A stretch of 64,000 bases of DNA, from assembly GCF_000938265.1 (NCBI RefSeq), contig NZ_JYFC01000004.1, positions 248,001 to 312,000 on the forward strand, written 5' to 3'. The position numbers were made by a program, and so were the translations under genes. A model generated the notes under the pieces. That model was given only the letters and a program-made list of their open reading frames with translations. It was not told the origin of the DNA and searched no databases. Of this stretch, positions 35,645 to 44,580 are shown one piece after another; the first letter of the stretch is position 1, and each line of letters opens with the position of its first letter. This DNA is from Agreia bicolorata (lineage in GTDB: Bacteria; Actinomycetota; Actinomycetes; Actinomycetales; Microbacteriaceae).

Positions 35645-36560
35645 GCTACGCGCATCCGGCGTCGTCGCGATCGTGGCGTCGTATCGTCCGGATGCGGAGC
35701 TGGTGTCCACGGCGATATCTCTGACCGAGCAGTTCGAGCACGTCGTGGTCGTCGACGACGGGTCTCCCGCGGAGTTCGCCGACCGGCTCGACGCTATCGA
35801 CGCCACGGGCGTTCGCGTGATCCGCCGACCACAGAACGCGGGCATCGCTGCGACTCTGAACGCCGGAATCCGCGCGGCCGAGGCGAGCTGGCACCCCGAT
35901 TTCTTTGTGACCTTCGACCAGGATTCTGTGCCGGTCGACGGATACGCCGACCGTGCGTTGGCCACCTTCCGCGAGGCACGGGCAGCGGGCCGCAGGGTCG
36001 GGTTCGTCGTCGCCTCGTCATACAGCGGGCGCGCTGTGCGCCTGCGAGGAGACGTTGCCGGATTCGCCGTCGCCTTCGATCCTATGCAGTCGGGCTTCGT
36101 CATCGCCCGAGAGACGATCGAGGCGATCGGTCACCTCGACGAGGGACTCGTGATCGACGGCGTCGACAGCGAATACACGGCCAGGGCGCGTGCCGCCGGT
36201 TTTGACGTGCTCGTAGGGGCCGGATGCGACATCCGGCACCAACTCGGACGGCGCGACCCCGCGCGGCTGTTCGGGCGGCCGCTGCGCCTGTTCGGTCGAG
36301 AGATCAGCTACAACTACCACTCGCCGAAGAGGGTCTATTACATCGCGCGCAACGGCACGACCCTCAGCCGGCGGTACCTTCTGAAAGATCCGGCGTGGGT
36401 GTTGCGCCGGTTGGTCGAAGAGACGAAGGCGCACGTGCTGCGACTTGCGTTCAGCCCGAATCGGCGCGCGATCGTGGCGGCGATGGCTGCTGGGTATCGG
36501 GACTCGTTCCGGGGGCGCACTGGTGCGATTTCCAATTCGGTGGAGAAGTTCCTGCGCTGA
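35634..36560 (+). CDS. Glycosyltransferase family 2, rhamnosyltransferase-like
   Basis: A 308-residue GT-A transferase. VVVDDGSPAEF and FVTFDQDSVP hold the nucleotide- and metal-binding acidic residues; the DQDS form is typical of dTDP-rhamnosyltransferases. The C-terminal YYIARN and FSPNRR motifs recur in the GT2 at 45360-46301, so the two are paralogues. I chose ATG 35634, six bases after GAAAGGTGAG, which overlaps the flippase by 11 bp. It closes the rmlA-aminotransferase-flippase operon. Confidence 0.9.
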   Translation: MPSELRASGVVAIVASYRPDAELVSTAISLTEQFEHVVVVDDGSPAEFADRLDAIDATGVRVIRRPQNAGIAATLNAGIRAAEASWHPDFFVTFDQDSVPVDGYADRALATFREARAAGRRVGFVVASSYSGRAVRLRGDVAGFAVAFDPMQSGFVIARETIEAIGHLDEGLVIDGVDSEYTARARAAGFDVLVGAGCDIRHQLGRRDPARLFGRPLRLFGREISYNYHSPKRVYYIARNGTTLSRRYLLKDPAWVLRRLVEETKAHVLRLAFSPNRRAIVAAMAAGYRDSFRGRTGAISNSVEKFLR

Positions 36561-36694
36561 ATTGCCAAGAAAGAAAAGAGGTCGGAGCCATCCTCTGCCA
36601 CTCCTCAAACGGTGACGCGAATCGGCTCGGCTACCGCGGTCGGCGTGAGACCAACGAATACTGACTGAAGCAATCTGGCATTGATTGAGAGTTC

Positions 36695-36735
36695 GGCTTT
36701 CTCCCAGACGAGGGAGCTTCGTCTGGGAGAAAGCC
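36695..36735. terminator. Strong bidirectional hairpin, 17-bp perfect stem
   Basis: GGCTTTCTCCCAGACGA (36695-36711) and TCGTCTGGGAGAAAGCC (36719-36735) enclose a 7-base loop. It lies between the ends of the rightward GT2 gene and the leftward M15-like gene, so it probably terminates both. Confidence 0.8.
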
Positions 36736-36750
36736 AGCTCGGGAAAACAC

Positions 36751-38247
36751 CTACATGAGCGTGATTACCGACGGCCAGTTGTTAGTGGTGACGCCTGGCT
36801 GCATATTTAGTGCAGGAACGAGGCCTGGGCCGATCTGCTTGCCCGTGCCTAGCAGCTGCCACCCGGAGTTCGTTCCAACGGCGAACTGGAGGTAACCGCC
36901 GCCATTGACGGCGACCTGAGGCCACCCGCCTCCCATGTCGACGGCACTTATATATCCAGTGCCGATGTTGAGTCCGGTCGCGTCTTTATGCCACGCACCA
37001 CCGTAACCCGCGATTTGATAGAGGTAGCCACCCTGGCTTGCCATTACCTGCAAACTGGTTCCGCCCAGGTTGACAGCACTGATATATGCGTTGCCGAGGG
37101 CGATGCCTGTGTCTCCTTTGTGCCAGCCGGAGCTGTCGGCGTAGACCTCCTTGAGAAATCCGTCCTCGTTGACCATGATTCGGCCCCAAGTGCCTCCCGT
37201 ATATACAGCAGAGATCTGTCCCGACTCAATCTGCACACCGGTGTTTCCAAGGTGCCAGCCCGATGAGTTGCCGTATGCCTCAAGAAGGGACCCGCTGTCG
37301 TTGACATAAATTCGGGCATTTGGCTCGTTGCCGGCCCTGATCGCGGAGATCGTCGCGGAGGGGTTGATCTGAATTCCGGTGGGAACCTTGTGCCAACCAG
37401 CGGAGTCACCCCAAATTTCGACGAGTGTGCCACCTTCATTCACCCATATCTGTGGCCAGCTACCGCCCATATTGACGGTAGAGATTTGTCCGCTACTGAC
37501 GGTTATCGGGGTTGGAAGTGTTTGCCAGCCTGAGCCAGCGGTGCCGACGGCTTGGACGACGGTTCCGCCGGGCAAGCCCACCGGAGCTGATGCCAGATTC
37601 AGGTCGCCCGTCGCGTTCCGCAGATCAACGTGCTGATGCGTGCAGTCGTCGATGTAGCCAATGACAAGATTGGTCCAGGCAGGGTCGTTCGTGCGCCCGC
37701 ATTGGCCTTGCAATGCGTTGGTTCCCGCAGGCATGAAGGTGTTGAGGAAAGCCAGATAAGGTTCGGTCTCGGCGCCGCCATCCACCTGAACTCCACCAAT
37801 CTTCCAAAGGTCGACCGCTCGGGCTGTGCTTTCGCAGTGCATGGAAGATGAGCCCGCACAGCTGACATCGGATGATATGTAAGGGCATCTGCGATTCAGC
37901 TCAGATACGCGCAGATATCCGTATTGCTTGACGAGGACCACCAGTGATTGCAATATTCGCGTATCGATGCCGCAATCAGCTCGGTTCTCGCCGCGCGCTA
38001 TCGGAGCAATTTCCTCGTTGAGGATGTCGTTCTTGACTGTGTTGGATGTCGCCTCAAACTGACCCGCTGCACCGAACTGCAGCAACTGCTGGGATAGCTC
38101 CTGTGGACTTGTTGAAATGCCTTCGCACGCTATCCCGCACCCTTGGTCTACTGCGTGAACCGCCTCGGAGGCCGCAATCATGGGGCTTAGGAATGAAACT
38201 AATAGGGCGAATATTGCTAAGGCCGCGCTCTTTCTTATGGTGGTCAA
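36751..38247 (-). CDS. Secreted M15-like protein with six C-terminal lectin-type repeats
   Basis: A 498-residue exported protein. A signal peptide covers about residues 1-32 (MTTIRKSAALAIFALLVSFL, then a cut near SEAVHA). Residues about 70-215 hold eight or so cysteines and the motifs SMHCESTARAVDLW and CTHQHVDL, which resemble the metal ligands of M15 D-Ala-D-Ala peptidases; the spacing is two residues longer than usual, so activity is uncertain. From about residue 228 six repeats of 43-46 residues follow, each with a SGWHK-like tryptophan, a TG, ISAV, a GG, and a WPQIxVNxGG segment. They probably form a six-bladed propeller of the PLL/tachylectin kind that binds sugar. The start is TTG 38247 with a weak Shine-Dalgarno sequence. 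Codons are more AT-rich than in neighbours. Confidence 0.75.
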   Translation of the reverse strand: MTTIRKSAALAIFALLVSFLSPMIAASEAVHAVDQGCGIACEGISTSPQELSQQLLQFGAAGQFEATSNTVKNDILNEEIAPIARGENRADCGIDTRILQSLVVLVKQYGYLRVSELNRRCPYISSDVSCAGSSSMHCESTARAVDLWKIGGVQVDGGAETEPYLAFLNTFMPAGTNALQGQCGRTNDPAWTNLVIGYIDDCTHQHVDLRNATGDLNLASAPVGLPGGTVVQAVGTAGSGWQTLPTPITVSSGQISTVNMGGSWPQIWVNEGGTLVEIWGDSAGWHKVPTGIQINPSATISAIRAGNEPNARIYVNDSGSLLEAYGNSSGWHLGNTGVQIESGQISAVYTGGTWGRIMVNEDGFLKEVYADSSGWHKGDTGIALGNAYISAVNLGGTSLQVMASQGGYLYQIAGYGGAWHKDATGLNIGTGYISAVDMGGGWPQVAVNGGGYLQFAVGTNSGWQLLGTGKQIGPGLVPALNMQPGVTTNNWPSVITLM

Positions 38248-38402
38248 CTTTCGCTTACCCAGTTTTTCTTGATTTCAATAATGATTATTGACAAAACGTC
38301 ACTCTTTCCCCGGTTGTAAGTTTTGATACGAAATCTTGAATAGGCTACAGGCAAGCGCATCGAGAGATGCGCCACGAGCGCACGTGATGATTGGACGCCT
38401 CT

Positions 38403-38924
38403 ATGTATCGGCCTCTTGCGGCTTGCCTTTGTGTTCTAGGCATAGTGATTGGACTCGTAGGCTGCGCTGTTCGGGCCACGGACGACTACAAGCCGATGCC
38501 GACTACCTCTACGAGCGCGTCTGCGCCTAACTCTGCTACGCCGACTGGCGCTGCAAGCGCACCTGGAACGGTTCCAGAGACTCCGGAAACAAGTGGAAAG
38601 GACACGACAGATGACGAAGCCTTGCCAACTGACCAATCCGGGCCGGCTCTCCCGGAAGCCAATCGCGAGACAAGTGTGTTGAGTGACCCTGCCGCCGCCT
38701 ACGAAGGCTGTTTCGACGTGGCGCCGAAGAGTCAGCTAAACAGTCCAGTTACCCTCGTCCCATTTGACCCAGCCTTTGTCTTCATGTCGGCGGATAAAAC
38801 CCGCAGTGCAATAAATGCGCATCTTAAAATGTCAGATTCGCATCAATCTGAAGTCATCGCGCTTTGCTACGCCTCGGGTGACCCGAAAAGCCCGATTATC
38901 GAGTTCGAGAAATTTGCCTACTGA
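38403..38924 (+). CDS. Secreted lipoprotein of unknown function
   Basis: A 173-residue protein. The N-terminal signal ends in the lipobox LVGC, so Cys21 should be lipidated and hold the protein to the outer face of the membrane. A Ser/Thr/Pro/Ala-rich linker of about 60 residues follows. A small C-terminal domain with a cysteine pair (EGCFDVAPK and ALCYASGDP) is unrecognised. I chose ATG 38403; a TTG at 38391 would add four residues. It is divergent from the lectin-repeat protein and shares its AT-rich composition and promoter region (38248-38402). Confidence 0.8.
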   Translation: MYRPLAACLCVLGIVIGLVGCAVRATDDYKPMPTTSTSASAPNSATPTGAASAPGTVPETPETSGKDTTDDEALPTDQSGPALPEANRETSVLSDPAAAYEGCFDVAPKSQLNSPVTLVPFDPAFVFMSADKTRSAINAHLKMSDSHQSEVIALCYASGDPKSPIIEFEKFAY

Positions 38925-39111
38925 GTGCTTTCGCCCCTCGCCCAGCCTGTCACTGGATCAGCGAATGACCATGGATTGTCGATGGCTGGCGTAGGAACTA
39001 TGTCAAGCGGCAAGAGCTCTTAGACAGGCATGAGCGACCACGTCGGAGCTACTGTTTGCAGGATAAGACAGCGCTTTAACATTTGGCTATTGGTACTGCA
39101 ACCGGAGCGCC

Positions 39112-39975
39112 TTACGAACGTCTCGAGAATACGCGGGTCACAAGGAATGCCCGGGTCGAGAGTCCGATGCGCACGGCCAACCGCACCGGAGCGAAATACC
39201 AGCCGCGGTACTTGCTGGTGAGGAAGAGGTAGGCGCTCTGGTGGTGCACCAGCACCATTTTCGTGGAGTGCTCGTCGGTGGAGTGCGCGCCGGAGTGAAT
39301 GACAGTGGCGGAAGGGGCGTACCTGTTGCGCCAGCCCGCTTTGCTTAGCCTGTAGCCGAGGTCGACGTCTTCGAAGTACATGAAGAATCGTTCGTCGAAT
39401 CCTCCGACGGAATCGAATGCCTCCCGACGGATGAGGAGGCATGAGCCCGACAGCCAGCCGGCGTCGCGCTCGCGCGGCGGGCGCTCGTTGTCGCTGTGGT
39501 AGCGCCGACTCCACGGATTCGACGGCCAGATGTTGGCGAAGAGCGCGTGCCCGAGCCCCATGCGCAGCGAGGGGATCGCGCGGGCGGAGGGGTAGATCTC
39601 ACCATCTGTTTCGACCAGCGGCCCGACTGCGCCGATTCGGGCATCCGATTCACCGACCCTCACCAGCTCGTCGATCGCGCCCGGCTGGATCTCGATGTCG
39701 GGATTGCTCACGAGTATCCAGGGGATATCGGCGGGCAGGCTGTGGACGGCCGCGTTCATGGCGCCGCCGTACCCCAGATTGCCCGTCATGGGCAGGTAGG
39801 TGACTCCGTAGCGTTCCGCGAGTTCGCGCACCGGGGCTCCCGCCTCAGGCCGGTTGTCGGCGACGACAGCGTGCAGCGGTGCGGTGCTCGCTACGTCGAG
39901 CGACGAGAAGAAGCCATCGAGCACACCCTCGGAGCCATAGCTGACCGTGACGACGCCGGTCTTGGCGGCGGTCAC
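39112..39975 (-). CDS. Glycosyltransferase family 2, WbbL-like
   Basis: A 287-residue GT-A transferase. VVADNRP, LVSNPDIEI and YFEDVDLGYRLSKAGW match the WbbL-type rhamnosyltransferases that add rhamnose to lipid-linked acceptors. The GTG at 39975 overlaps the upstream GT4 stop (GTGA). It is the last gene of the six-gene leftward operon. Confidence 0.92.
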   Translation of the reverse strand: MTAAKTGVVTVSYGSEGVLDGFFSSLDVASTAPLHAVVADNRPEAGAPVRELAERYGVTYLPMTGNLGYGGAMNAAVHSLPADIPWILVSNPDIEIQPGAIDELVRVGESDARIGAVGPLVETDGEIYPSARAIPSLRMGLGHALFANIWPSNPWSRRYHSDNERPPRERDAGWLSGSCLLIRREAFDSVGGFDERFFMYFEDVDLGYRLSKAGWRNRYAPSATVIHSGAHSTDEHSTKMVLVHHQSAYLFLTSKYRGWYFAPVRLAVRIGLSTRAFLVTRVFSRRS

Positions 39976-41123
39976 GAGCGGGCTCCTGCAGCGGCGAAGG
40001 CGCGGGAGTACACCGCGGCGCACTCGCTCCAGGTGAAGCGGGAGCTGCGAGCGAGTCCGGCAGCCGCCAGTTCGGCTCGACGGTCAGGACTATCTAGCAG
40101 GGCACGCATCTCCGTCGCAAGCGAGTCGGCGTCGGGCTCGGCGTAAGCGACGGCATTGCCGCCGACTTCGGGAATGGAGAGACGCCGCGTCGTCAGCACA
40201 GCCGCACCGCTCGACATCGCCTCGAGCACGGGCAGGCCGAATCCCTCACCCAGGCTGGGGTAGACGACGAGTTCGGAAGCCCCCAGGAAGGCAGAGAGCA
40301 GCTCGAGCGGCAGATATCCGGCTTCGATGACGGGGCGTTGCTCGGGAGCCAGACGCGCGTTGAGGTCGAGTGCCTGGTTGGCGGCCTCGTCCCACCCCCG
40401 GGCGCCCGACAGCACGAGCACGGGTGTGGTCGGGTCGGCCTCTCGGAGGCGGGTGTGTGCGGCTATGAGCGTTGGGATGTTCTTGCGCGGCTCGATCGTT
40501 CCCAGGAATGCGATCCAGGGCTGGTCGGGGTCGAGACCGATCTCGCGCCTGGCATCGACTATGGCATCCGGCGAAGGCGGTGCGAAGACACCGGGGTCGA
40601 CGCCGAGATAGCCGACGTCGATGGTGCCCTGGGCATGCGCGACGTAGCGCTGAACCTCGTCCGCCGTGGCTCTGCTGGCCGCGACCAGCCGATCGGCACG
40701 CGCGTTCGCCCAGCGGATCCACGTGCGGAAGAAGACGCCTTTCAGACTCGAGTGAGCCTCTGGAGAGCTGAAGAAGGTCGCGTCGTGCAATGTGACCACT
40801 CGCCGGGCACGGGTCACCAAGGGAAAGGTGTAGTGCGGAGAGTAGATTACGTCGGCGCGGCGGCGACGAGCAAGAGCCGGAAGCCCCGTCTGCTCCCAGA
40901 GGAACCGCCCGCCACGTTGCGAGACGAGCGCCGGAGCGACGAGGTAATTGTGGCCCGGAGCAACGTCGTGAAAAGCAGGGATATCGTGCCGCTTCGCGAC
41001 GACGTCGACGAACTCGCCGTTCTGCTCGAGGCCAGAGAGCAGTCCTGAAATGAAACGGGCCACACCTCCGTGGTTCGGGGGGATCGACGTGGCGTCAAAC
41101 AGTACGCGGGGTGAGGTCTTCAC
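39972..41123 (-). CDS. Glycosyltransferase family 4 enzyme
   Basis: A 383-residue GT-B transferase with GGVARFISGLLSGL at the N-terminus, FLGTIEPRKNIPTLI and SLGEGFGLPVLEAM with the E-x7-E motif. I chose GTG 41123 because AGAAGGAGGG stands five bases before it; upstream ATGs would place the Shine-Dalgarno sequence inside the gene. The gene overlaps DUF2142 protein 2 by 29 bp and the following GT2 by four. It is similar to the GT4 at 31052-32194. Confidence 0.92.
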   Translation of the reverse strand: MKTSPRVLFDATSIPPNHGGVARFISGLLSGLEQNGEFVDVVAKRHDIPAFHDVAPGHNYLVAPALVSQRGGRFLWEQTGLPALARRRRADVIYSPHYTFPLVTRARRVVTLHDATFFSSPEAHSSLKGVFFRTWIRWANARADRLVAASRATADEVQRYVAHAQGTIDVGYLGVDPGVFAPPSPDAIVDARREIGLDPDQPWIAFLGTIEPRKNIPTLIAAHTRLREADPTTPVLVLSGARGWDEAANQALDLNARLAPEQRPVIEAGYLPLELLSAFLGASELVVYPSLGEGFGLPVLEAMSSGAAVLTTRRLSIPEVGGNAVAYAEPDADSLATEMRALLDSPDRRAELAAAGLARSSRFTWSECAAVYSRAFAAAGARS

Positions 41124-42672
41124 GACGTCCCTCCTTCTCGTCATCATCGAACGGATTCTTCGTCAGGTGCAATGACATCACAACGACGAAGAGCAGGAGG
41201 GAGCCCACGACGAAGAGAGCTGCTGAGAGTATGACGCCTCCCGGGGGCGACCAGGCGGGCTCAGTGATCATCTGTTTCCACGCTGTCGAGCTTCCGACGG
41301 TGAAGCGATGGAGTGCGCTCACGAATGCGTAGCTCTGCGCGTAGACGAAGGCGACCGCAATCACGACGACGATACGGGTGGGGGAGCCGACCGAGCGGAT
41401 GGCTCCGCTTGTGCGGCGCGGGATCGCGCCCGCGACCACCGCTGCCAGTCCGAATGCCAACATGGTCAGCGTCGGCAGCCCGTAGCGCCCCTGCCAGATG
41501 TATCCGCCGGTCGTGATGAAGGCGGCCTGGATGAGCGGAGGCACGAAGAAGAAGCACAGAACCAGGGCGACACCGAAGACGGCACGCCTTCGACGCAGCA
41601 GATAGATGGCGGCCAGAACGAGAGCGCCAAGCAACACGGTCCAGACGACGATGGTCGTGTCGGGAACCGGAGTGTCCATCCAGCCGAAGTTGCCGATCAT
41701 GTCGTTGCCGTTGGTGACGCTCAGCGTGATCATCTTCATGAAGCCGAAGAGCGGGCTGCTGCCCACGTCGGGAAACACCTCGAAGCCGTCGGTGGATGAC
41801 GGAGTCGTCCTCGCGTCGACGGCGAGGCGGGTGCTGATCGGGTTCCACGCGACGGCGGCGATGGCGACGAGCGCGACGACAGTCGAACTCACGATGACGG
41901 CCCGATTGCGCAGCAGGGGCGCGAGGCCTCGCCAGCCCACGAGGAGCAGCGGAAGCGCGATGCCGAGGGCGACCCACAGCGGCGAGACTGTGCGGGCGCC
42001 GAGTGCGAGCACCGCCGAGACGACCAGGATCGTCAGTCGCTGGGCGAGAAGCTGCCGATCCGGATGCAGCACGATCGACAGCGTGGCCGCGAAGACGGCC
42101 AGGCTACCTGAGATCTCGAACGCGCTCGGATTGACCACTCCGTTGACGTAGATCACCATGGGCGTCAGCGCGACGAGCAGGCCGACGGCTGGAACGGATC
42201 GTCGTTTCCATCCGGCGATGAGCATAAAAGCGCAGGCGAGCATGGCCGACGAGATGAGCGCCGAGACGACGCGTACACCGTAGAGGCCCGTCTCTCCGGT
42301 CAGGAACAGGCTGGGCCAGCCGACGACGGCGTAGTAGACAGGGTTGTTGTAGCCAGCCGATGTCTCGGTCGTGACCGTCTCGGAACCTGAGCTCGCGAGG
42401 CCCGGCGCGCATCCGGCATCCTGGTTGAGGTCGAAGCGATAGCAGTCTTGCGTGGCCGTCCACGCTGCAGCGCGGGGAACGTCGACGATGTTGCCGGTAT
42501 CGCCCTGCGGCCCCACGAGCACACCGCGCACGACCGAAGCGGCCTTGATAATGTGGGCCGGCTCGTCTGGACCTGAGCCCAGCGGCGACGCGAGGGCCCA
42601 CGCGATCGACATCAGGGAGAGCGCGACCCAGGCCGTGAGAAACACTCTCCAGTGCGCGGTCTTGCTACGCAT
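41095..42672 (-). CDS. DUF2142 multi-membrane protein 2 (putative GT-C glycosyltransferase)
   Basis: A 525-residue protein with about 12 transmembrane segments. It shares PDEPAHIIKAASVVRG in the first outer loop, GNFGWMDTPVPDTTIV in the middle, YIWQGRYGLP and the terminal GSSTAWKQM...PAWSPPGG with its neighbour, so the two are tandem duplicates. A short cytoplasmic tail rich in charge ends the protein. It overlaps DUF2142 protein 3 by eight bases and the GT4 by 29. The GT-C role is inferred. Confidence 0.87.
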   Translation of the reverse strand: MRSKTAHWRVFLTAWVALSLMSIAWALASPLGSGPDEPAHIIKAASVVRGVLVGPQGDTGNIVDVPRAAAWTATQDCYRFDLNQDAGCAPGLASSGSETVTTETSAGYNNPVYYAVVGWPSLFLTGETGLYGVRVVSALISSAMLACAFMLIAGWKRRSVPAVGLLVALTPMVIYVNGVVNPSAFEISGSLAVFAATLSIVLHPDRQLLAQRLTILVVSAVLALGARTVSPLWVALGIALPLLLVGWRGLAPLLRNRAVIVSSTVVALVAIAAVAWNPISTRLAVDARTTPSSTDGFEVFPDVGSSPLFGFMKMITLSVTNGNDMIGNFGWMDTPVPDTTIVVWTVLLGALVLAAIYLLRRRRAVFGVALVLCFFFVPPLIQAAFITTGGYIWQGRYGLPTLTMLAFGLAAVVAGAIPRRTSGAIRSVGSPTRIVVVIAVAFVYAQSYAFVSALHRFTVGSSTAWKQMITEPAWSPPGGVILSAALFVVGSLLLFVVVMSLHLTKNPFDDDEKEGRREDLTPRTV

Positions 42673-44218
42673 TCGGCCCGACTACCTCAGCACGGCGCTC
42701 TGCTGAACGGATGCGGAGTACAACGACGGCCAGCGCAACGAGGCCTATGGCGAAAATACCGAGCGAGAGCATCACTCCTCCCGGTGGAATCCACTGCGGG
42801 TCGGTGATCAGCTGCTTCCACGAGGTGTCACTGCCGATCACGTTTCGGCGCATGGCCTTCAGGAAGCCGTAGCCCTGGCCCGCGACGAAGCCGACGAGAA
42901 CGGCGAGCACCAGGCGGGTGAGAGCGTTGGACTTCGGACGTAAATTCTGTATGGATAATCCCACGAGTGCGCACACCCCGAATACGAGCATTACGAAAAT
43001 GGGCAGGCCGTAGCGGCCTTGCCAGATAAATCCGCCGCTGGTGATGAAAGCGGCCTGGATGACGGCGGGAAGGAAAAGCGCGAGGAGCAGTAGGGTGGCC
43101 CCGACGACAGCGCGCCGTCCGCGCAACAGCACGAAGCCGGCGAGCAGGATGACGCCGAGAAGCATGGTCCAGATCACGATCGTCGTCGCGGGAACAGGAG
43201 TGTCCAGCCAGCCGAAGTTGCCGATCATGTCTGCTCCATTGGTGAAGGTCAGCGTCACCATTTTCACGAAGCCGAAGAACGGACTCTGGCCCACGTCGGG
43301 GAACAATGTCGTGATGACCGGAGTCGCGGGGGTGCCCGCCGCGGCATCCGTAGCGAGCCTCGTGCTGATCGGGGTCCACGCGATTGAGAAGGCAGTGCCC
43401 AGCACAATGATTGCCGCGGAAAGCAGGACCGCGCGCCTTCGGAGCAGCGCCCCGAGTTCGCGGCCCCTGAGCAACAGCAGGGGCAGGACGATGGCAAGGG
43501 CAACCCACAGTGGCGAGATCGTTCGCGTGTTTGCCACCAGGACAGAGACGGTGACCAGAACGATGGCTCGTTCGCGAAGCATCCGCTCATCGGGTTGCGA
43601 CACGATGGTCAGCATGGCTACGAACGCGGTGATTGCGCCCGAGATCTCGAACGAGCTCGGATTCACGAGGCCATTGACGTAGAGCACCATCGGCGTGATT
43701 GCAGCGATCAGGCCAATCGCTGGGATGGTAGGTCGCCGCCACGACGAAACAAGCATAAACGCGAGCGCGAGCATGCCGGACGAGAGGATCCCGCTCACGA
43801 TGCGCACGGCGTAGATACCTGTTGAATCGGAGAAGATCAGCGTTGGCCATCCGACCAGAACGTAGTAGACGGGATTGTTGTAGCCAGCAGTCGTGGAACC
43901 AAGAACTGTCTTGGCCGGGTCGCCTTCGACCGCCGGTGCACAGTCGGCGGGCACAGTCGGTTGAAAGACGAAGCAGGTCTGTGCGTTGGTCCACGAGATG
44001 TAGTTCGGGACCTCGACCTCGTTGCCGTACGTGCCCTGCGGTCCGACGAACTCACCGCGGACGACGGACGCAGCTTTGACGATATGCGCTGGTTCGTCCG
44101 GACCTGACGATATCGGCGAGGAGATCGCCCACGCGGCGGCGAGCAGCGAGAGCGCAATCCACGCGCCGGCAAATACGCTCCACCGGCCTCCGCCGGCCCT
44201 CGGCAAAACCGAACTCAC
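42665..44218 (-). CDS. DUF2142 multi-membrane protein 3 (putative GT-C glycosyltransferase)
   Basis: A 517-residue protein with about 12 transmembrane segments and the same motifs as its downstream neighbour: PDEPAHIVKAASVVRG, GNFGWLDTPVPATTIV, FIWQGRYGLP and GSDTSWKQL...PQWIPPGG. I chose GTG 44218, which overlaps the DUF2304 stop (GTGA); the open frame runs further upstream but would swallow DUF2304. The pair differs mostly in the loops, so donor or acceptor use may have diverged. Confidence 0.87.
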   Translation of the reverse strand: MSSVLPRAGGGRWSVFAGAWIALSLLAAAWAISSPISSGPDEPAHIVKAASVVRGEFVGPQGTYGNEVEVPNYISWTNAQTCFVFQPTVPADCAPAVEGDPAKTVLGSTTAGYNNPVYYVLVGWPTLIFSDSTGIYAVRIVSGILSSGMLALAFMLVSSWRRPTIPAIGLIAAITPMVLYVNGLVNPSSFEISGAITAFVAMLTIVSQPDERMLRERAIVLVTVSVLVANTRTISPLWVALAIVLPLLLLRGRELGALLRRRAVLLSAAIIVLGTAFSIAWTPISTRLATDAAAGTPATPVITTLFPDVGQSPFFGFVKMVTLTFTNGADMIGNFGWLDTPVPATTIVIWTMLLGVILLAGFVLLRGRRAVVGATLLLLALFLPAVIQAAFITSGGFIWQGRYGLPIFVMLVFGVCALVGLSIQNLRPKSNALTRLVLAVLVGFVAGQGYGFLKAMRRNVIGSDTSWKQLITDPQWIPPGGVMLSLGIFAIGLVALAVVVLRIRSAERRAEVVGPNA

Positions 44219-44580
44219 GGCTCTTTCCGAATCGATTTCTCGAGTTCTTCGATTCGAAGCTGCTGGAGGGTCGCGGTCTCGGCGAGAACACGGGTCTTCG
44301 TCTCGAGATCGGTGAGCTCGGCGCTGTGTTGGATTGATACCAGAAAGAGCACGGCCATGCTCACAAAGAAGATGAGGTTGGTCGGCACCGCGACTCCGAC
44401 GAGGCTTGCGGCCCAACCGAGAATGTCGGGAAACAATCCCACGAGAAGAGCGAGCGTACCAGCGAGCAGCCACCATACGGCGTGGCGTTCGCGCAGTCGC
44501 CGCCGACGCAGCATCTCGATGACGACACCGAGAGTGAGTAGGGCCGATAAAACCCCGAGCAGGTATGTGGCGATGGTCAT
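44215..44580 (-). CDS. DUF2304 small membrane protein
   Basis: A 121-residue protein with three transmembrane segments (IATYLLGVLSALLTLGVVIE, then AVWWLLAGTLALLVGLF and LIFFVSMAVLFLVSI) and a C-terminal helical tail of about 35 residues. DUF2304 genes often follow a dolichol-phosphate-mannose-synthase-like gene, as here, and are thought to help the lipid-linked sugar cross or the enzyme anchor. It overlaps both neighbours by four bases. Confidence 0.88.
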   Translation of the reverse strand: MTIATYLLGVLSALLTLGVVIEMLRRRRLRERHAVWWLLAGTLALLVGLFPDILGWAASLVGVAVPTNLIFFVSMAVLFLVSIQHSAELTDLETKTRVLAETATLQQLRIEELEKSIRKEP

